Source of the DNA: Streptomyces sp. NBC_00663
GTDB lineage: Bacteria; Actinomycetota; Actinomycetes; Streptomycetales; Streptomycetaceae
Direction: 5' to 3'
Length of the DNA stretch: 64,000 bases
Assembly: GCF_036226885.1 (NCBI RefSeq)
Contig: NZ_CP109027.1
Span: 3,038,001-3,102,000, forward strand
Shown here one piece after another: positions 8,304-16,824 of the stretch; position 1 is the stretch's first letter, and each line of letters starts with the position of its first letter. The notes under the pieces were generated by a model. The model did no database searches. It was not told where the DNA came from and worked only from the letters and a program-made list of their open reading frames with translations. A program made the position numbers and the translations under genes.

Positions 8304-10380
8304 GGGCACCACCCACGGCCCGGCCCCCCACGCAAGCGCGACGCTGCCACCGCGTCCCCCGGGCTTCACCGGCCGCTCGAAGGACCTCGACCGCCTGCTC
8401 CCCCACCTCGCTCCGGCAGACGACGACGCGCCCGCGCCCCCGCTCCTCATCTTCGCCGTCACCGGCATGGGCGGCATCGGCAAGACCGCGCTCGCGGTCG
8501 AGACGGCCCACCGGGCGCGGGTGGAAGGCTGGTTCCCGGGCGGAACGCTGTTCGTGGACCTGCGGGGTTACGACGACGTCCCGGTGACTGCCGATCAGGC
8601 CGTCCTGGCCCTGCTGGACGCGCTGGGCGTACGGAACCAGGACCTGCCGACGACGGCCGAACGCCGGTACGACACCTACCGCACGCTGCTCACCGAGCGA
8701 CGGGAGCGGATGCTGCTGATCCTGGACAACGCCTCGGACCCGTCCCAGTACTTGCCGCTGCTGCCCGGCACGGACCACCACCGGGTGATCATCACCTCCC
8801 GGGACCGCTCCGACGCCCTCCCGGCCCGACTCATCGACCTCGAAACGCTCACCCCGGACGACTCGGCAGCGCTGCTGACCCGCGCCCTGCACGACACCGA
8901 CGAACGCGACGACCGTCCGGCACGGGAGGCAGGCGCGCTGGGCGAACTGGCGCTCCTTTGCGGCCACTTGCCCCTTGCGCTGCAGATCGCCGCTGGCATG
9001 CTACGGCGGCGGCGCCATCGGGGCATCGCCTCGCTGGTGGCGGAGATCCGAAGCGCCGGAGACCCGACGGCCGTTCTCGACCAGGGCAGCCCCGGGACGG
9101 ACCTGTACGGCCGGTCCCTGGTCCTGCGTCCGGTACTGGAGACGTCATACCGACGGCTGCCGCCCGAGCAGGCCCGGCTGCTGCGCTTGCTCGCGCTGGC
9201 TCCGGGGACAGAAATCGCCACGGAGGCGATCTGCGCCCTGGCCGACCTCGAAGAGCCCGTGACGCTGCGGTTGCTGGAGGACTTGGCCGCCGTTCATCTC
9301 GTCACGCCGGTGCCTTGCGTCGACGGCACGGCCGCTGCCGTGCGGTGGCGGTTGCATGACTTGGTGCGGGTGTTCGGGGTGGGTGTGGTGGTGGGGGATG
9401 TGGGGTTGAGGGAGGAGGGGGAGGGGGCTCGGGAGCGGGTGCTGGAGTGGTATCTGCGGTGGGCGGATGCGGCGGATGACCGGTTGCGGTGGCTGCCGGG
9501 GAGGGAGGTGCCGGAGCGGTTCAGGGAGCGGGGGGAGGCGTTGGCGTGGTTGGACGGGGAGCGGGCGGGGCTGGTGGCGGCGGTGGAGTGGGGTCGGGAG
9601 GAGCGGTTCGCGCCGGCGGCGGTGCTGCTGGCTCAGTGTCTGGCGGAGTATCTGGAGTGGCGGCGGTATTTCGACGATTCGATTGCGGTGGCGGAGGCGG
9701 GGCGGGAGGCGGCCTGGCGGGCGGGTGACCAGCGGGGCGAGGCGAGCGCGTGGAACAACCTCGGACTCGCTCTACGGGAGGTGGGCCGGGTGGAGGAGGC
9801 GGTGCAGGCCCACACCCGGGCCCGCGACCTGTACCAGGCCGCAGAGGAACGTCCCGGTGAGGCGACGGCGTGGAACAACCTCGGACTCGCCCTGCGGGAG
9901 GTGGGCCGGGTGGAGGAGGCGGTGCAGGCCCACACCCGGGCCCGCGACCTGCACCAGGCCGCCGGGGACCGCCCCGGTGAGGCGACGGCGTGGAACAACC
10001 TCGGACTCGCCCTGCGGGAGGTGGGCCGGGTGGAGGAGGCGGTGCAGGCCGACACCCGGGCCCGCGACCTGTTCCAGGCGGCCGGGGACCGCCCTCGTGA
10101 GGCGACGGCGTGGAACAACCTCGGACTCGCCTTGGAGGAGGCGGGCCGGGCGGTGGAGGCGGTCGAGGCGTACGGCACTTCCCTGGCGATCTGCCGGGAG
10201 TGCGAGGACTGGTACGGAGTGGGGCGGGCCCTCTACAACCTGGCCGACCTCCACGAGACCGCCGACCGCCCGGCCCAGGCCCGCACCACCTACCTTGAGG
10301 CCGCCGACGCCTACACCCGAGCCAACGCCCCCACCGATGCCGCCGAGGCCCGCACCCGCGCCACCGGCCTACCGCAATAG
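8197..10380 (+). CDS. NB-ARC/TPR STAND ATPase, copy 2
   Basis: The 727-residue paralogue of the 4301-6814 product has a low-complexity N-terminus, PPRPPGFTGR (51-60), Walker A GMGGIGKT (90-97), Walker B MLLILDN (172-178), VIITSRD, GHLPLALQI, a winged helix and four to five 40-residue TPRs (about 515-690). ATG 8197 sits 6 nt after AGGAGG (8185-8190), a strong site, so translation starts inside the nucleosidase gene. It lacks the helical N-terminal domain of copy 1; the nucleosidase gene takes that place, as if an effector-ATPase fusion were encoded as two overlapping frames. It converges on the ATP-binding protein gene with 11 bp between them. Confidence 0.88.
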   Translation: MHEGTAEQRTAQTTSTSGAGPSTAPSPAREPSGGGRGTTHGPAPHASATLPPRPPGFTGRSKDLDRLLPHLAPADDDAPAPPLLIFAVTGMGGIGKTALAVETAHRARVEGWFPGGTLFVDLRGYDDVPVTADQAVLALLDALGVRNQDLPTTAERRYDTYRTLLTERRERMLLILDNASDPSQYLPLLPGTDHHRVIITSRDRSDALPARLIDLETLTPDDSAALLTRALHDTDERDDRPAREAGALGELALLCGHLPLALQIAAGMLRRRRHRGIASLVAEIRSAGDPTAVLDQGSPGTDLYGRSLVLRPVLETSYRRLPPEQARLLRLLALAPGTEIATEAICALADLEEPVTLRLLEDLAAVHLVTPVPCVDGTAAAVRWRLHDLVRVFGVGVVVGDVGLREEGEGARERVLEWYLRWADAADDRLRWLPGREVPERFRERGEALAWLDGERAGLVAAVEWGREERFAPAAVLLAQCLAEYLEWRRYFDDSIAVAEAGREAAWRAGDQRGEASAWNNLGLALREVGRVEEAVQAHTRARDLYQAAEERPGEATAWNNLGLALREVGRVEEAVQAHTRARDLHQAAGDRPGEATAWNNLGLALREVGRVEEAVQADTRARDLFQAAGDRPREATAWNNLGLALEEAGRAVEAVEAYGTSLAICRECEDWYGVGRALYNLADLHETADRPAQARTTYLEAADAYTRANAPTDAAEARTRATGLPQ
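9342..9612. repeat. Right arm of the 271-bp inverted repeat
   Basis: This is the partner of 5183-5453, with one mismatch in 271 bp. The arms are about 3.9 kb apart in opposite orientation and enclose the whole effector region. Confidence 0.95.
9749..10228 (+). repeat. 120-bp tandem repeats encoding TPRs
   Basis: Four units, exactly 120 bp apart, begin GCGTGGAACAACCTCGGACT; the first three are nearly identical in DNA and the fourth is diverged. Each encodes one 40-residue TPR unit (AWNNLGLALREVGRVEEAVQ and onward). The copy 1 gene has the same period at about 4620-5100, with more divergence. Confidence 0.9.
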
Positions 10381-10391
10381 CCCACCGCCCC

Positions 10392-10901
10392 TCACCCCGC
10401 CCTCAAATACCCCCGAGCCCCCCGCCAAGGCACCACCGCCCACATCCGAGTCCCACCCCCAGGCTCCCGCGCCTCCCCGAACCCCCACTCCCCATCACAC
10501 GCCCGCACCACGCACCCGAGCACCCGCAGCGCCGCCCGCCTACGCGCGTCGCAGGCCGCCGTCAGCCGGGGATGAGAGTGCCGGGCGTGCCCCTCGTAGA
10601 GGATCACCCGCACCTCCCCGTCCCGGTACCGAAGGGACACGTACACCTCGCTTCCGGGCGTGAACCGGCAGGCACAGGCGGCCAGTTCGGCAACGATCTG
10701 CACCACCGCGTCGGTCATGTCGGCCAGCCCATGCGTCTGGAGGACAACTCGCGTGGCCGCCCGGGCGATGCGCGGACTGGTCGGACCGGCAGGCAGCGTG
10801 AAGCTGTAGGCGAGCGTGTCGGGGGACGGAGGTGGCGCTGGTCGATCGTCGAAGGAGAGCGGGCAGGCCGAGACTCCGGCAGAGGTGACCGATACAGACA
10901 T
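10392..10901 (-). CDS. ATP-binding (RsbW/AbaA-like) regulatory protein
   Basis: The 169-residue protein resembles the single-domain GHKL ATPases found beside WhiJ-like regulators in Streptomyces. The core spans about residues 45-160: LADMTDAVVQIVAELAACA, then VYVSLRYRDGEVRVILYEG, then GTRMWAVVPW at the end. The canonical N box (E-L-x-x-N-A) reads ELAACACRF here, so the Mg-binding Asn is missing and ATP binding may be weak or lost. ATG 10901 follows AAGGAG. It is divergent from the HTH gene at 11197, the usual arrangement of this developmental module. A role as anti-sigma or partner-switch protein is inferred from the family. Confidence 0.7.
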   Translation of the reverse strand: MSVSVTSAGVSACPLSFDDRPAPPPSPDTLAYSFTLPAGPTSPRIARAATRVVLQTHGLADMTDAVVQIVAELAACACRFTPGSEVYVSLRYRDGEVRVILYEGHARHSHPRLTAACDARRRAALRVLGCVVRACDGEWGFGEAREPGGGTRMWAVVPWRGARGYLRAG

Positions 10902-11196
10902 GGGGGGACTCCTTCACACTCGCGTGAGTTCAGACGTGCGTATACCGAATGAGCCGACGACCCGACCGACGCCCGGTGGCTTGTCTCCCTGGCGCAAGCC
11001 CGCCCCTCCCAGGGAAGGAGAACGCGGGCAGGCTCACGCGATGCGCTTCCGGAAACGCCTTTTCGTAACCGACTCATCACTGACTGTAGAGGATGGGAGG
11101 AGTACACGTACTACTCTTCGCTGAACTCCCTGTTGGACCGATCCGTCATGCCGACGGCAGACTGTCCCCGTCCCACACGGCCGAACGGGAGGGCGG
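10902..11196. promoter_or_regulatory. Divergent promoter region of the WhiJ-like module
   Basis: This is a 295-bp gap between the ATP-binding protein and the HTH gene. It holds an inverted repeat AGTAC-AC-GTACT at 11101-11112 and a smaller ACTC-GCGT-GAGT repeat near 10917-10928, both plausible operators for the adjacent regulator. No gene was seen. Confidence 0.4.
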
Positions 11197-12048
11197 ATGC
11201 CACCGAGGAGCGCTCCGACGGAGCGTCAGCGACGGCTCGGCACCGAGTTGCGTAGGTTGCGCGTCGCGGCCGGGATGACGACGGAGCAGGCGGCCGCGCT
11301 GCTGGGGGTGCCGCGCACGAACGTGCCCAACATGGAGTCGGGGCGCTCCGGCATCAGCCCCGAACGCGTACGCACCCTCGCGAGCAACTACGGCTGCACG
11401 GACCGCGCCCTCGTCGAGGCCCTCGCCACCATGGCCGCCGGACGCGAGAAGGGCTGGTGGGAGGCGTACCGGGGGCAACTCCGCGACGGTTTCCTGGACA
11501 TCGCCGAGTTGGAGTGGCGCGCCACGCGTCTGCGTATCGCCGTCACCGTGCACCTGCCGGGGCTGCTCCAGACCGGGGAACACGCCCGTGCCGTCTTCGA
11601 AGCCGTGATCCCACGCCTGTCCCCGAACGACGTCGACGTCCGCGTCGCCCACCGGATCGACCGGCAACAGGTACTCGACCGACCGAGTCCCCCGGCGCTC
11701 GACGTGATCCTCCACGAGGCCGCGCTCCGGATGGAGTTCGGCGGCCCTGCGGTGGCCCGGCGGCAGCTGGAGCACCTGCTGCACATGTCCGAGCGCGAGA
11801 CCGTGATCCTGCGGGTCATCCCGTTCAAGGCGGGCGGCTTCCCGGGGGCCGGACAGTCCGTCGTCTACGCCGAGGCGCCCGTCCCCCGCCTCGACACCGT
11901 GGAACTCGACAGCACACACGGTCCGGAGTTCATCGACTCGGAGACCCAACTCGGCAAGTACCGAGCCCAGTTGGATGCCGCCCAGGCCGTCGCGCTCACC
12001 CCCGCCGCCACGTACGACTTCATCAACGCCCTGGCCGACGACCTCTAG
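11197..12048 (+). CDS. WhiJ-like HTH regulator (XRE + DUF5753)
   Basis: The 283-residue protein has an N-terminal XRE helix-turn-helix at about 12-68 (GTELRRLRVAAGMTTEQAAA, then VPNMESGRSGISPERV) and a C-terminal DUF5753 domain over about 90-275 (GLLQTGEHARAV, HRIDRQQVL, ERETVILRVIPF). This architecture is typical of the many Streptomyces WhiJ paralogues that control development and secondary metabolism together with a DUF397 protein and a divergent ATP-binding protein; both partners are present. The stop codon is part of the ribosome site of the next gene, giving tight coupling. Confidence 0.9.
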   Translation: MPPRSAPTERQRRLGTELRRLRVAAGMTTEQAAALLGVPRTNVPNMESGRSGISPERVRTLASNYGCTDRALVEALATMAAGREKGWWEAYRGQLRDGFLDIAELEWRATRLRIAVTVHLPGLLQTGEHARAVFEAVIPRLSPNDVDVRVAHRIDRQQVLDRPSPPALDVILHEAALRMEFGGPAVARRQLEHLLHMSERETVILRVIPFKAGGFPGAGQSVVYAEAPVPRLDTVELDSTHGPEFIDSETQLGKYRAQLDAAQAVALTPAATYDFINALADDL

Positions 12049-12058
12049 GAGCGCCACC

Positions 12059-12250
12059 ATGACCGACGTCACCTGGGAAGACCCCTTCTGCGGAGAGGGC
12101 GCCAACTGCTTCCGCATAGGCACCGACCCCCAGGGCAACGCCTACATCGCCGTAACCGGCCAGGAAGACCACCCCCTGACCGACTCCCGCGAAGCCCTCC
12201 GCGCCCTCATCCGCGACATCAAGGCAGGCAAAGCCGACCACCTCCTCTAA
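12059..12250 (+). CDS. DUF397 small protein
   Basis: The 63-residue DUF397 protein carries typical sequence WEDPFCGEGANCFRIG and a C-terminal DSREALRALIRDIKAGK. Such small proteins pair with WhiJ-like HTH regulators and are thought to modulate them; the molecular mechanism is not settled. ATG 12059 follows TAGGAG overlapping the stop of the HTH gene, 10 bp upstream, so the two are co-translated. Confidence 0.88.
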   Translation: MTDVTWEDPFCGEGANCFRIGTDPQGNAYIAVTGQEDHPLTDSREALRALIRDIKAGKADHLL

Positions 12251-12284
12251 TCTCCCCGTCCTCAATCCCGCGCACGCACACGCA

Positions 12285-12314
12285 TTGACCTGACTAGACC
12301 ACCCCACCTACGTT
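12285..12314 (+). promoter_or_regulatory. Candidate promoter of the sugar ABC operon
   Basis: TTGACC (12285-12290) and TACGTT (12309-12314) are spaced 18 bp. TGACTAGACCACC, just after the -35 box, resembles one half of GntR/DasR-type sites, but the other half is poor. Confidence 0.35.
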
Positions 12315-12369
12315 CACCAGGCACCCATCCCGCGCCCCACCCCACGTGAGCCCGCAGGAGGTCATGCCC

Positions 12370-13737
12370 GTGCGCCCCACCGCCGCCCTCCCCGCACTCC
12401 TCGCAGCCGCCCTCGCCGCCACCGCCCTCACCGCGTGCGGCAGCGGCTCCGGCAGCGACCCGGACACCCTGAAGGTCTCCTTCAAACAGTCGACGGACAA
12501 CTCCATCAAGGTGATGGACGACTACCTCGCCGGCATCAAGAAGCAGTTCGAGAAGGCCAACCCCGGCAAGAAGGTCGAACTGATCCCCATCAAGGCCCCG
12601 GACTCGGAGTACTACACCAAGGTCCAGCAGATGCTCCGCTCCCCCAAGACCGCCCCGGACCTGGTCTACGAGGACACGTTCCTCATCAACTCCGACATCA
12701 CCAGCGGCTACTTGAAGCCCCTCGACACCTACCTCGCCAAGTGGCCCGACTGGAACCAGTTCATCGACACGGCGAAGACGGCGGCCAAGGGCGAGGACGG
12801 AAAGACGTACGGCGTCCCGGACGGCACCGACACCCGCGGCCTCTGGTTCGACAAGGGCATCTTCGCCAAGGCCGGTCTCCCCGCCGACTGGCAGCCGAAG
12901 ACCTGGGACGACGTCCTCGACGCGGCCCGCACGATCAAGGCGAAAGTCCCCGACGTCACGCCCCTCAACGTCTACACCGGCAAACCCGCGGGCGAGGCGG
13001 CGACGATGCAGGGCTTCGAGATGCTCCTGTACGGCACGGACACCGGCGGCACCGACCCCCTCTACGACTCGACCTCCAAGAAGTGGATCGCCGGCGGCCA
13101 GGGCTTCAAGGACGCCCTCACGTTCGTCGAAACGGTCTACAAGGAGAAGCTCGGCCCGGACGTCGAGACCGCCCTCGACCCCAACATCCAGACCATCGTC
13201 CGCGGCGACCTCCTCCCCAACGGCAAGCTCGGCATCGACCTCGACGGCTCCTGGCTCCCGCAGGACTGGCTGGAGGGCAGTGGCCACGAATGGCCTGAGT
13301 GGTCAAGCAAGTTGGGCCTCGCCCCCATGCCCACCCAGCACGGCCAGGCACCCGGCAAGGTGAGCATGTCCGGCGGCTGGACCTGGGCGATCCCCGCCAA
13401 GGCGGCCAACCCCGACCTCGCCTTCGACTTCATCAAGACCATGCAGACCAAGGCCAACGCCCAGAAGTGGTACATCGCCAACTCCGGCATCGCGGTCCGC
13501 AAGGACGTCGCCGAGGACCCCGCGTACACCGCCGCGCAGCCCGGCATCAAGTTCTTCACGGACCTGGTGGCGAGCACCCACTACCGCCCGGCGTTCCCGG
13601 CGTACCCGAAGGTCTCCACGGCCATCCAGGAGGCGATGGAGGGAGTCACGACGGGCGACAAGTCGGTGGCGGACGCGGCGAAGGGCTACGACGAGGAACT
13701 GAAGTCGGCGGCCGACGGCCAGGTGATCCAGAAGTGA
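12370..13737 (+). CDS. Sugar ABC transporter substrate-binding lipoprotein
   Basis: The 455-residue periplasmic-type sugar-binding protein is anchored as a lipoprotein: a short signal ends in the lipobox LTAC, with the modified Cys near residue 21. The body has typical family-1 solute-binding features (QFEKANPGKKVELIPIKAPDSEYY, TYGVPDGTDTRGLWFDKGIF, WTWAIPAKAANPDLAFDFI). GTG 12370 lies 8 nt after AGGAGG, whereas ATG 12364 is only 2 nt from it, so the GTG is preferred. The sugar cannot be told from sequence. Two permease genes follow in the same operon. Confidence 0.9.
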   Translation: MRPTAALPALLAAALAATALTACGSGSGSDPDTLKVSFKQSTDNSIKVMDDYLAGIKKQFEKANPGKKVELIPIKAPDSEYYTKVQQMLRSPKTAPDLVYEDTFLINSDITSGYLKPLDTYLAKWPDWNQFIDTAKTAAKGEDGKTYGVPDGTDTRGLWFDKGIFAKAGLPADWQPKTWDDVLDAARTIKAKVPDVTPLNVYTGKPAGEAATMQGFEMLLYGTDTGGTDPLYDSTSKKWIAGGQGFKDALTFVETVYKEKLGPDVETALDPNIQTIVRGDLLPNGKLGIDLDGSWLPQDWLEGSGHEWPEWSSKLGLAPMPTQHGQAPGKVSMSGGWTWAIPAKAANPDLAFDFIKTMQTKANAQKWYIANSGIAVRKDVAEDPAYTAAQPGIKFFTDLVASTHYRPAFPAYPKVSTAIQEAMEGVTTGDKSVADAAKGYDEELKSAADGQVIQK

Positions 13738-13750
13738 GCGGCGGCACCGC

Positions 13751-14608
13751 ATGAAGCGAACCGTCGCCCGCATCCTCCCCCTCACCCCCGCCACCCTCCT
13801 CCTGCTCCTCTTCCTCGCCGGCCCCATCGCCTACTGCGCCTACATCGCCTTCACCGACCTCCAACTCACCGGCCAGGCCCATGAGTCGTTCGTCGGCTTC
13901 GACAACTTCCGTACGGCGTTCGGGGACGAGGCGTTCCTCAACGCGGTATGGCTGACGCTGGTCTTCACGGTCGTATCGGCGCTGCTCGGCCAGAACACCC
14001 TGGGCCTGGCCCTCGCGGCGCTGATGCAGCGCGCCTCGAAGCCGGTGCGCACCCTGACAGGCGCGATAGTCATCACCGCGTGGGTGCTCCCGGAGGTGGT
14101 CGCCGGCTTTCTCCTCTACGCCTTCTTCCGCAAGGAAGGCACCTTGAACGCCCTCCTCGACTGGCTCCATCTCCCCACCCAGAACTGGCTGTTCACGCTC
14201 CCGATCCTCGCGGTGTCCTTCGCGAACGTCTGGCGGGGTACGGCCTTCTCGATGCTGGTGTACTCAGCAGCCCTGAACGAAATCCCCAAGGAGATAACCG
14301 AAGCCGCCGAGGTCGACGGCGCCGGCGGCTGGCGTCGCCTGTGGCACATCACCCTCCCGATGATCCGCCGTTCCATCGCCACGAACCTGATGCTCATCAC
14401 CCTCCAGACCCTGTCCGTCTTCGGCCTGATCTGGGTGATGACGAGAGGCGGCCCGAGCGGGAAGAGCCAGACGCTGCCCCTCTTCATGTACGAGGAGGCG
14501 TTCCAGAAGAGCATGATCGGCTACGGCACGGCGGTGGCGTTGCTGCTCCTGCTGGTCGGCGGCCTGTTCTCGATGGTCTACGTACGTCTGCTACGGACGG
14601 AGATCTGA
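13751..14608 (+). CDS. Sugar ABC transporter permease (MalF-like)
   Basis: The 285-residue membrane protein has six predicted helices and the EAA loop that docks the ATPase (EIPKEITEAAEVDGAGGWRR, about residues 178-197). It forms the translocation pore with the product of the next gene. It starts 13 bp after the binding-protein stop and ends 4 bp before the second permease. Confidence 0.92.
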   Translation: MKRTVARILPLTPATLLLLLFLAGPIAYCAYIAFTDLQLTGQAHESFVGFDNFRTAFGDEAFLNAVWLTLVFTVVSALLGQNTLGLALAALMQRASKPVRTLTGAIVITAWVLPEVVAGFLLYAFFRKEGTLNALLDWLHLPTQNWLFTLPILAVSFANVWRGTAFSMLVYSAALNEIPKEITEAAEVDGAGGWRRLWHITLPMIRRSIATNLMLITLQTLSVFGLIWVMTRGGPSGKSQTLPLFMYEEAFQKSMIGYGTAVALLLLLVGGLFSMVYVRLLRTEI

Positions 14609-14612
14609 CGCC

Positions 14613-15449
14613 ATGTCCGCCCCGACATCCCGCAGAACAACGCACCGTCTCGCCGCCGACGCGGGCCTGCTCACCCTGGCCGCCGCGTTCCTGCTCCCCC
14701 TGGCCTGGGTCCTGCTCTCCGCCCTCGACCCGGACGCGAACCTGAAGGTGAAGCTCCCCGACAGCCTGACCCTGGACAACTTCGACGCGATCCTGAAGCC
14801 GGACATCACCTTCACCCCCCTCCTCAACAGCCTCCTCCTCTGCGGCGGCGGAACAGCACTGACGGTGGCTTGCGCGGCGCTGGCGGCGTACCCCCTGTCC
14901 CGCTTCCGCTCCCGTCTGAACCGCCCGTTCCTCCTCACCATCCTCTTCGCGACGAGCCTGCCCATCACCGCGATCATGGTCCCGGTCTACGCCCTGTTCG
15001 TCCGCGTGAACCTCATCGACACCATGCAGGGCACGATCTTCTTCTTCGCCGCCTCCCAACTCCCCTTCGCCATCTGGCTGATGAAGAACTTCATGGACGG
15101 AGTGCCGAAGGAGTTGGAGGAGGCCGCGTGGACGGACGGCGCGTCGCCCTTCCAGTCCCTCCTCCGCATCGTCCTCCCCTTGATGGGCCCAGGAGTGGCG
15201 GTCGTGACCGTCTTCTCCTTCGTCATGATGTGGGGCAACTTCTTCGTCCCGTTCATGCTCCTGCTCACCCCGGACCAGATGCCGGCGGCGGTGAGCATCA
15301 ACGAGTTCTTCGGGAACCGGGGGATGGTGGCGTACGGGCAGTTGGCGGCGTTCTCGGTCGTGTACTCGACGCCGGTGATCCTGCTCTACGTACTGGTGGC
15401 CCGACGGCTGGGCGGAGGGTTCGCCCTGGGCGGGGCGGTCAAAGGCTGA
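14613..15449 (+). CDS. Sugar ABC transporter permease (MalG-like)
   Basis: The 278-residue second permease has six helices and the EAA motif GVPKELEEAAWTDGASPFQS at about 161-180. No ATPase gene follows. In Streptomyces such importers commonly use the shared ATPase MsiK, encoded elsewhere, and that is assumed here. The 3' end overlaps the convergent PPOX gene by 11 bp. Confidence 0.92.
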   Translation: MSAPTSRRTTHRLAADAGLLTLAAAFLLPLAWVLLSALDPDANLKVKLPDSLTLDNFDAILKPDITFTPLLNSLLLCGGGTALTVACAALAAYPLSRFRSRLNRPFLLTILFATSLPITAIMVPVYALFVRVNLIDTMQGTIFFFAASQLPFAIWLMKNFMDGVPKELEEAAWTDGASPFQSLLRIVLPLMGPGVAVVTVFSFVMMWGNFFVPFMLLLTPDQMPAAVSINEFFGNRGMVAYGQLAAFSVVYSTPVILLYVLVARRLGGGFALGGAVKG

Positions 15450-15930
15450 GATCACCCTGGTCCGGCAGAACCCCAGGACGGAACGGCTCCACCCCCACCA
15501 CCCTCCGCACCCGCACCGGCTCGATCAGCAGCATCACCCGCCGCTCCCCGGGAAGCAGCCACGGATACCGCTCCTCCCCGATGTACTTCCGCGTCAGCCG
15601 GTCCATCGACCGCTCCGCCTCCTCCCCCTCCACGAACCGCACCACCCGCCCCCGGATCTCCACCCGGTCGTAAGGGTTCTCGGGGTCATGGTGAGACAAG
15701 GAGACGGCGGGATTGCGCCGCAGGTTCTCTTCCTTCACGCGTCCGATTGCCGTGTTGACCATGACGTACTCGCCTTCGAGATCCGCCCACATGGGCGAGA
15801 TCTGCGGCGTGCCGTCGGCCCCGACCGTCGCGAGGTGCCAGAAGTTGGGCGCCAGCAAGCGCTCGCGAATATGCCCCTCTACCTTGCCGTTCACTTCGTA
15901 CACGGAGCCGCCGTCCTTCCGGTCAAGCAC
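15439..15930 (-). CDS. PPOX-class F420-dependent oxidoreductase
   Basis: The product has the split-barrel flavin/F420-binding fold of the pyridoxamine-phosphate-oxidase-like class (FWHLATVGADGTPQISPMWA, then NTAIGRVKEENLRRNPAVSL and DRVEIRGRVV). Members reduce diverse substrates with F420 or bind heme; the substrate here is unknown. GTG 15930 gives 163 residues. GTG 15903 (VYEVNGK), with GGAAGG 11 nt upstream, is an equally plausible start. It stands alone, convergent with the sugar operon. Confidence 0.85.
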   Translation of the reverse strand: MLDRKDGGSVYEVNGKVEGHIRERLLAPNFWHLATVGADGTPQISPMWADLEGEYVMVNTAIGRVKEENLRRNPAVSLSHHDPENPYDRVEIRGRVVRFVEGEEAERSMDRLTRKYIGEERYPWLLPGERRVMLLIEPVRVRRVVGVEPFRPGVLPDQGDLSL

Positions 15931-16090
15931 TCACAAGCCGTTCCGCGCCATCCTCACCACCGCGCCCGCCCCGCCGACAGCCGATCTCCGGACACCCGAA
16001 CCCCTGGCCGAAACCGTACGTTCCTACAATCCGTGATCCTGGCCGAACAGACCGTAGTCACCACCGGCGCACGCCCCTACGTTGTGCCCC

Positions 16091-16807
16091 GTGCGCCGAC
16101 CCCCAGCTCTTCCGAACCAGCCAGGCCCTCCCTTCAACGCCCCCGCCGCCCGCCGCCTCCGAGCCGCCCTCAACATGGGGCCCGAGCATGTCGCCTACGG
16201 CATGCGGGCCTCGTACGGGATGCCGTACGTCACCCCGGATCTGGTGATCGCCTGGGAGCGCGGCATGGTCTCGCCGACCAGCCCGGAGCTGACCGCCCTC
16301 GCGGGCGTGCTGTGGTGTTCCCCCGGTGAACTCATCGGGCGGCCTCGGACCCTGCGCGAGCACCGCATCACCCGCGGTCTCGCCCCCGACGACGTCGCCC
16401 GCGCCCTCGGCCTGGAGATCCTCGCCTATCTGCGGATGGAGGAGAACAACGACTGGCGCGGCACCGAACGCCAGGCCTCCGCCCTCGCCGAGCTGCTGGA
16501 ACTCGACCTGCCGGACTTCGTGACCGTCACCGGGCGCGAGCCACGCCTCGCCGAACACCTCCGCAGCGCGGTCACCACGCGCTGGCAGGCCTATGTCCGC
16601 CCGGTCGGCAAGATCGTGCCCCTGGACCGGCGGCTCCTGGAGGACGCCCTTCAGGAGCTGCACCGGAAGTACCAGGGGCAGATGGTGGCCACCCTCAGCT
16701 GGGGCACCAACAGTGGCGGCGACAGCGGCGCCGACGCGTCCGGTCAGGACTTCCTCGACCGGATCGTCGAGCACTTCTGGACGAACGTCCAGGAGATCAC
16801 CGGCTAG
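16091..16807 (+). CDS. HTH (XRE-like) DNA-binding protein
   Basis: The 238-residue protein appears to have two helix-turn-helix-like segments: about 18-70 (ARRLRAALNMGPEHVAYGMR, then TPDLVIAWERG) and about 85-140 (LREHRITRGLAPDDVARALG). The C-terminal 90 residues are of unknown fold. The gene converges on pfkA with 17 bp between stops, an arrangement I recall as conserved in Streptomyces, but the regulatory target is unknown. GTG 16091 is chosen over TTG 16082; neither has a strong ribosome site. Confidence 0.75.
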   Translation: MRRPPALPNQPGPPFNAPAARRLRAALNMGPEHVAYGMRASYGMPYVTPDLVIAWERGMVSPTSPELTALAGVLWCSPGELIGRPRTLREHRITRGLAPDDVARALGLEILAYLRMEENNDWRGTERQASALAELLELDLPDFVTVTGREPRLAEHLRSAVTTRWQAYVRPVGKIVPLDRRLLEDALQELHRKYQGQMVATLSWGTNSGGDSGADASGQDFLDRIVEHFWTNVQEITG

Positions 16808-16824
16808 CCGGACCGAGAAACGAC

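Noticed and set aside
4862..8587. Open frame of more than 1200 codons on the plus strand across the STAND locus
   Set aside because: It is antisense to the ATPase and membrane gene, Pro/Arg/His-rich, and has no motif; real genes with conserved motifs explain the DNA.
9749..10228. Regular 120-bp repeats that might suggest a CRISPR array
   Set aside because: The period equals 40 codons and the units encode tetratricopeptide repeats in frame; there are no spacers and no cas genes.
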